Shown here piece after piece: positions 61,126 through 64,000 of a DNA stretch of 64,000 nt. The number at the start of each line of letters is the position of its first letter. Positions within the stretch are counted from its first letter, which is position 1. The translations under genes and the position numbers were made by a program. Below the pieces are notes generated by a model that saw only the letters and a list, made by a program, of their open reading frames with translations, was not told the DNA's origin and made no database searches. Source of the stretch: Chitinophagaceae bacterium (GTDB lineage: Bacteria; Bacteroidota; Bacteroidia; Chitinophagales; Chitinophagaceae); contig JADJOC010000009.1 of assembly GCA_016713965.1 (NCBI GenBank), positions 806,001 through 870,000 of the forward strand, written 5' to 3'.

Positions 61126-62388
61126 TTATTTTCTAAAATTTTCAAGTACTTTTTCATATTCAGTTGTATTTTCTCCAGCCTGCTTTGCAAGAGCCAATGC
61201 TTTTTCTTCATATTCAATTGCCTTTGCTTTATTGCCCAGCTTAAAATATAAATTGGCTACGGTATCAGTATTTGCGCTTCCGCTTTCTTTTTGTATTGAT
61301 TGTAAAGACCAGTCTAACGCTTTTTTAAGTAAAGATTTATCAGCTACATTTTCAAAAAATGTCCAGGCAACATCATTAAGCTCATTAGCGCTTAAATTGG
61401 ATGGGCCATAGGCAGTTACTGCTTTATCTACACCTGCCCAGTCCTTCTTGCTTTTAAGCATATTAATTTTTACATAATTGATAATATTATCAGCATATTT
61501 TTTATCAACAGCAGCAGCTACTTTAGAATGAATTTTATTAAAATCGGGATTTGCAGCATTACTATATAACTCAGGATATACTATGCTTGAAAGTATAATA
61601 GACTTGGTTTTTTGTTCAGCCATGCCAGCCCCCATTACAGCATTAATTTTAGCCATATTGTTTTTTATTAATGCAAAATTTTTATTTTCTGCAGAAGATG
61701 TTATGGTTAAGATTAGCTCAAGATTTTCTTTGGTAAATAAATCTTTCTGCGTAGGAAGGTATAAATCCAAAGCTTTGTTACTCAACTCTGGCTCGTATGC
61801 ACTTGCAGCTGCTTTGACAAAATTATATAGAAAAGCAGGGCTGCGCTCGCCTGCTTCAAATTTCTTATTTAATGTACCAAATTGCTTTTCAGGATTTGAA
61901 GCATTTGCTGCCAGTTCAATAAATTTTTCAGCAGGCATTCCTCCTACTGCCTTATGTACCATCTCACCATCACCATTTATAAAAAGGTGGGTAGGATAAA
62001 CTTCTACATTATATTTTGTTGCAATAGCTTTAAAATCCTGGTAGTGAGATTTTACGTAGTCATTATCATTATCACTGGTATCAATTTGTGCTTTAAATGA
62101 AATAAAGTTTGCATTGTATGCATCACCAACTTCTTTTTTAGTATATACCTCTTTACTCATCTGTTTACACGGCCCACACCATGTAGTATACCCGTCTACA
62201 TAAATTAATTTATTTTCATCTTTGGCTTTTTTTAATAATTCCTCCCAGGTATGCTCATGGTCAAATTGAATACCATCAATCTCATGTGTAGTTGTAATTG
62301 ATTTTTTTTGTTCTGCTGAACTTGTGCCTTGGCAAAAAATAGTTGTATTTACTCCCAGGCAAAAAACAAATAGTAGTATGTATTTCAT
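61126..62388 (-). CDS. secreted thioredoxin-fold protein with TPR-like C-terminus
   Basis: The signal peptide (LLFVFCLGVNTTIFCQG) is followed by a thioredoxin domain with the active site YTTWCGPCKQMSKEVY. The cis-proline segment is NVEVYPTHLFINGDGE. A long helical domain follows (residues about 170-420), ending in TPR-like helices such as ANLYFKLGNKAKAIEYEEKA. Both active-site cysteines are present, so it can exchange disulfides in the periplasm. Such fusions are frequent in Bacteroidota secreted proteins; the client is unknown. The frame is intact over 420 residues. It is convergent with the HNH gene. Confidence 0.9.
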   Translation of the reverse strand: MKYILLFVFCLGVNTTIFCQGTSSAEQKKSITTTHEIDGIQFDHEHTWEELLKKAKDENKLIYVDGYTTWCGPCKQMSKEVYTKKEVGDAYNANFISFKAQIDTSDNDNDYVKSHYQDFKAIATKYNVEVYPTHLFINGDGEMVHKAVGGMPAEKFIELAANASNPEKQFGTLNKKFEAGERSPAFLYNFVKAAASAYEPELSNKALDLYLPTQKDLFTKENLELILTITSSAENKNFALIKNNMAKINAVMGAGMAEQKTKSIILSSIVYPELYSNAANPDFNKIHSKVAAAVDKKYADNIINYVKINMLKSKKDWAGVDKAVTAYGPSNLSANELNDVAWTFFENVADKSLLKKALDWSLQSIQKESGSANTDTVANLYFKLGNKAKAIEYEEKALALAKQAGENTTEYEKVLENFRK

Positions 62389-62663
62389 TTTTTAAGATTT
62401 TTTGTAAAAATAGCAGTATAGATAATCTTATAAATTAATTAAAAATTAAAACACATTGTTTTAACTTGAATTTATGATACTTAATCACCCCTGCAATGCA
62501 ATAAATTATTTTTACTCGTTTACAATTTTTTAGATATTAGATTTTAAGCGGAACCCGATATATGGCTAAATGGCTATTAACTGCACAAATATCTTTTATT
62601 ATTTAAAGCAAAATTTTTAATTTTTGAATTTGGAAGCAATGGATTTGAATTAGGGTAAAAGGA

Positions 62664-63416
62664 TTATGAAAGAGACAATGCATCTTTTACATAAGCTTTT
62701 TTTTGCCTGGCAATGGGTATCTGCGATAGATCGGCCATTATTAAAAAACCACCATCTTCTTTAATAAATTTTGTTATGTGAAAGCGGTTGATGAGGTGTG
62801 ACTGGTGTGTGCGGATAAATCCATATGGGGTCAAAAGGTCTTCGTACTCTTTTATGGATTTGCTAACCGTGATTTTTTCTTTATCAATAGTAAAAAATGT
62901 TGTGTATGAATTATTACTTTCGCACCTGATTATATTTTTGACATTAATAAATTTTGTTTCCCTGGTACCAGGCAAAGCAATTTTATGTTCCAGTAAATTC
63001 TGAGGTTGTTTTACAAACTGTAATAAATTTTGAATATGGCTATTCTGTTTTTTTTCTTCAATTCTTTTCGTGGCTTTTTTAACTGCGGTTACCAGGTCTG
63101 AAATATTGATGGGTTTAAGAATATAATCTAATGCTGAAAACTTAATGGCATGTAAGCCGTATTGATCAAAGGCAGTTGCAAAAATTGTTTCAAAAGTTAT
63201 ATTATTTATTGACTGTAATAAATCAAATCCATTGCCATTAGGCATTTGAATATCTAAAAAAATTAAATCGGGAGAATGGGTATATATTAATTCTTTAGCC
63301 TGATGGATATTTAATGCCGTTGCAACTATATTTATTTCATTGCAATATTTTTTTAATAATATCCCCAGGTTATCTATATTATTTTGCTCATCATCTATTA
63401 GGATAGTATTAATCAT
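62664..63416 (-). CDS. LytTR-family response regulator
   Basis: The receiver domain has the acidic pair in ILIDDEQNNI, the phospho-acceptor aspartate in LIFLDIQMPNGNG, and FATAFDQYGLHAIKFSALDY with the conserved Lys in YILKPI. The C-terminal LytTR domain has FINVKNIIRCESNNSYTTFF and YGFIRTHQSHLINRFHI, which bind DNA. The gene overlaps the kinase gene upstream by ATGA (63413-63416), so the two form a translationally coupled pair. Regulators of this type control envelope or sugar-uptake genes. The target here is unknown. Confidence 0.95.
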   Translation of the reverse strand: MINTILIDDEQNNIDNLGILLKKYCNEINIVATALNIHQAKELIYTHSPDLIFLDIQMPNGNGFDLLQSINNITFETIFATAFDQYGLHAIKFSALDYILKPINISDLVTAVKKATKRIEEKKQNSHIQNLLQFVKQPQNLLEHKIALPGTRETKFINVKNIIRCESNNSYTTFFTIDKEKITVSKSIKEYEDLLTPYGFIRTHQSHLINRFHITKFIKEDGGFLIMADLSQIPIARQKKAYVKDALSLS

Positions 63417-64000
63417 GTATTTATCCAGTTATTTAAAATGAATGTTGACTGCGTGCCTTTATTAATTTCGCTGGTGTAATTAAAATTAATGGAGCAATGC
63501 TGGTATAATTTATTAAATAAACCAATGCGTTCTTCTGTCAGCCTAAGGCCATATCCTTTTTTTGATAAATTTTTTACATCAAATCCCTTACCATTGTCTT
63601 CAATTTGGATATGCATGTCTTTTTGAGCAGTAAATATTTTTATAGAAAGTTTTCCATCCGGCATTGAGCTTAATGCATGCTTTATAGAATTCTCTACAAT
63701 CGGCTGCAATAGCATGGCAGGGACATCTATTTGGCTTTGCTGTATATCGGGGTCAATAGTAATGATATAAGTAAACGGCGATCGCAACTGTTCAATATTA
63801 ACGTAATTGGTGATCATTTTTATTTCATCTTCCAGTGATATCATTGCCTGCTTGCTGTATTCCAACGTCTCACGCATTAAAGTGCTGATTTGGGAAAGGT
63901 AAACATTGGCATTGTGCACATCATTTTTATTGATCAGGCTTTGTACCGATGCCAATGCATTAAAAATAAAATGCGGATTGAGCTGAGACCGCACTGAATC
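63413..64000 (-). CDS. LytS-type sensor histidine kinase, N-terminus outside the window
   Basis: The frame is open to the window edge (codons DSVRSQLNPHFIFN), so the listed end is not the true start. The visible part has the His-kinase region RSQLNPHFIFNALASVQSL, with the histidine likely to be phosphorylated. It also has YVNIEQLRSPFTYIITIDPD, PAMLLQPIVENSIKHALSSM and the nucleotide-binding IEDNGKGFD with GYGLRLTEERIGL. It is the cognate partner of the LytTR regulator, with which it overlaps by ATGA. The sensor domain lies upstream and cannot be seen. Confidence 0.93.
   Translation of the reverse strand, partial: DSVRSQLNPHFIFNALASVQSLINKNDVHNANVYLSQISTLMRETLEYSKQAMISLEDEIKMITNYVNIEQLRSPFTYIITIDPDIQQSQIDVPAMLLQPIVENSIKHALSSMPDGKLSIKIFTAQKDMHIQIEDNGKGFDVKNLSKKGYGLRLTEERIGLFNKLYQHCSINFNYTSEINKGTQSTFILNNWINT

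Overview
The window looks like a chromosome segment of an AT-rich member of the Bacteroidota, most likely Chitinophagaceae. The evidence is the TANNTTTG -7 promoter box at many gene starts, a SusC/SusD pair, a CBM9-like/DUF5916 outer-membrane protein, S9 and M28 secreted peptidases, the spacing of the housekeeping genes, and the general lack of Shine-Dalgarno sequences. The assignment rests on gene content and motifs only.

Layout. 1-5.6 kb: the end of a lactate-utilisation (LutC-like) gene, an antitoxin with an internally deleted RelE-type toxin, a gamma-glutamylcyclotransferase-like gene, an LpxH-like gene, and an mscS channel gene split by an IS5-family element. 5.6-12.5 kb: CapA-like lipoprotein, thioredoxin-like protein, MerR regulator, M23 peptidase, then alaS. 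12.5-17.1 kb: a five-gene minus-strand module (secreted protein, ECF sigma factor, membrane anti-sigma candidate, YfbK-like VWA protein, SIMPL-domain protein). Three of its genes are preceded by the same bipartite motif, TGAACG-N15-TGTACAGCTA. 17.1-25.3 kb: acetyltransferase, PDZ protein, gatB, TlpA-like thioredoxin, coiled-coil protein, then tsf, rpsB, rpsI and rplM. 25.5-32.6 kb: susD, susC and an MMPL/RND transporter. 32.9-38.2 kb: recO, an amidohydrolase, prfA, tatC, rpiB. 38.3-48.6 kb: M28 peptidase, deoxyhypusine-synthase-like protein, DUF5916 protein, S9 peptidase, tRNA-Arg(CCU), TPR protein. 49-53.6 kb: metallophosphoesterase, asnS, rho. 54.4-56.5 kb: an IS4-family (Tn5-like) element and IS debris. 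56.5-64 kb: amidohydrolase lipoprotein, ligA, a NUMOD4/HNH endonuclease-like gene, a thioredoxin-TPR protein, and a LytTR response regulator with its LytS-type kinase, which runs off the window.

Two features cut across the window. First, at least 16 genes carry frame breaks or in-frame stops, including essential rpsB, asnS and prfA. Most are single-base changes in homopolymer runs, so base-calling error is likelier than gene death. I give the reconstructed gene limits. Second, period-7 tandem repeats with several different heptamer units occupy many spacers and also lie inside the coding sequence of ligA and one amidohydrolase. Several are arranged as head-to-head inverted arrays, notably around the ribosomal-protein genes and the tRNA.

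The strongest candidate for an undescribed system is the ECF-sigma/VWA/SIMPL module with its constant-spacing promoter motif.
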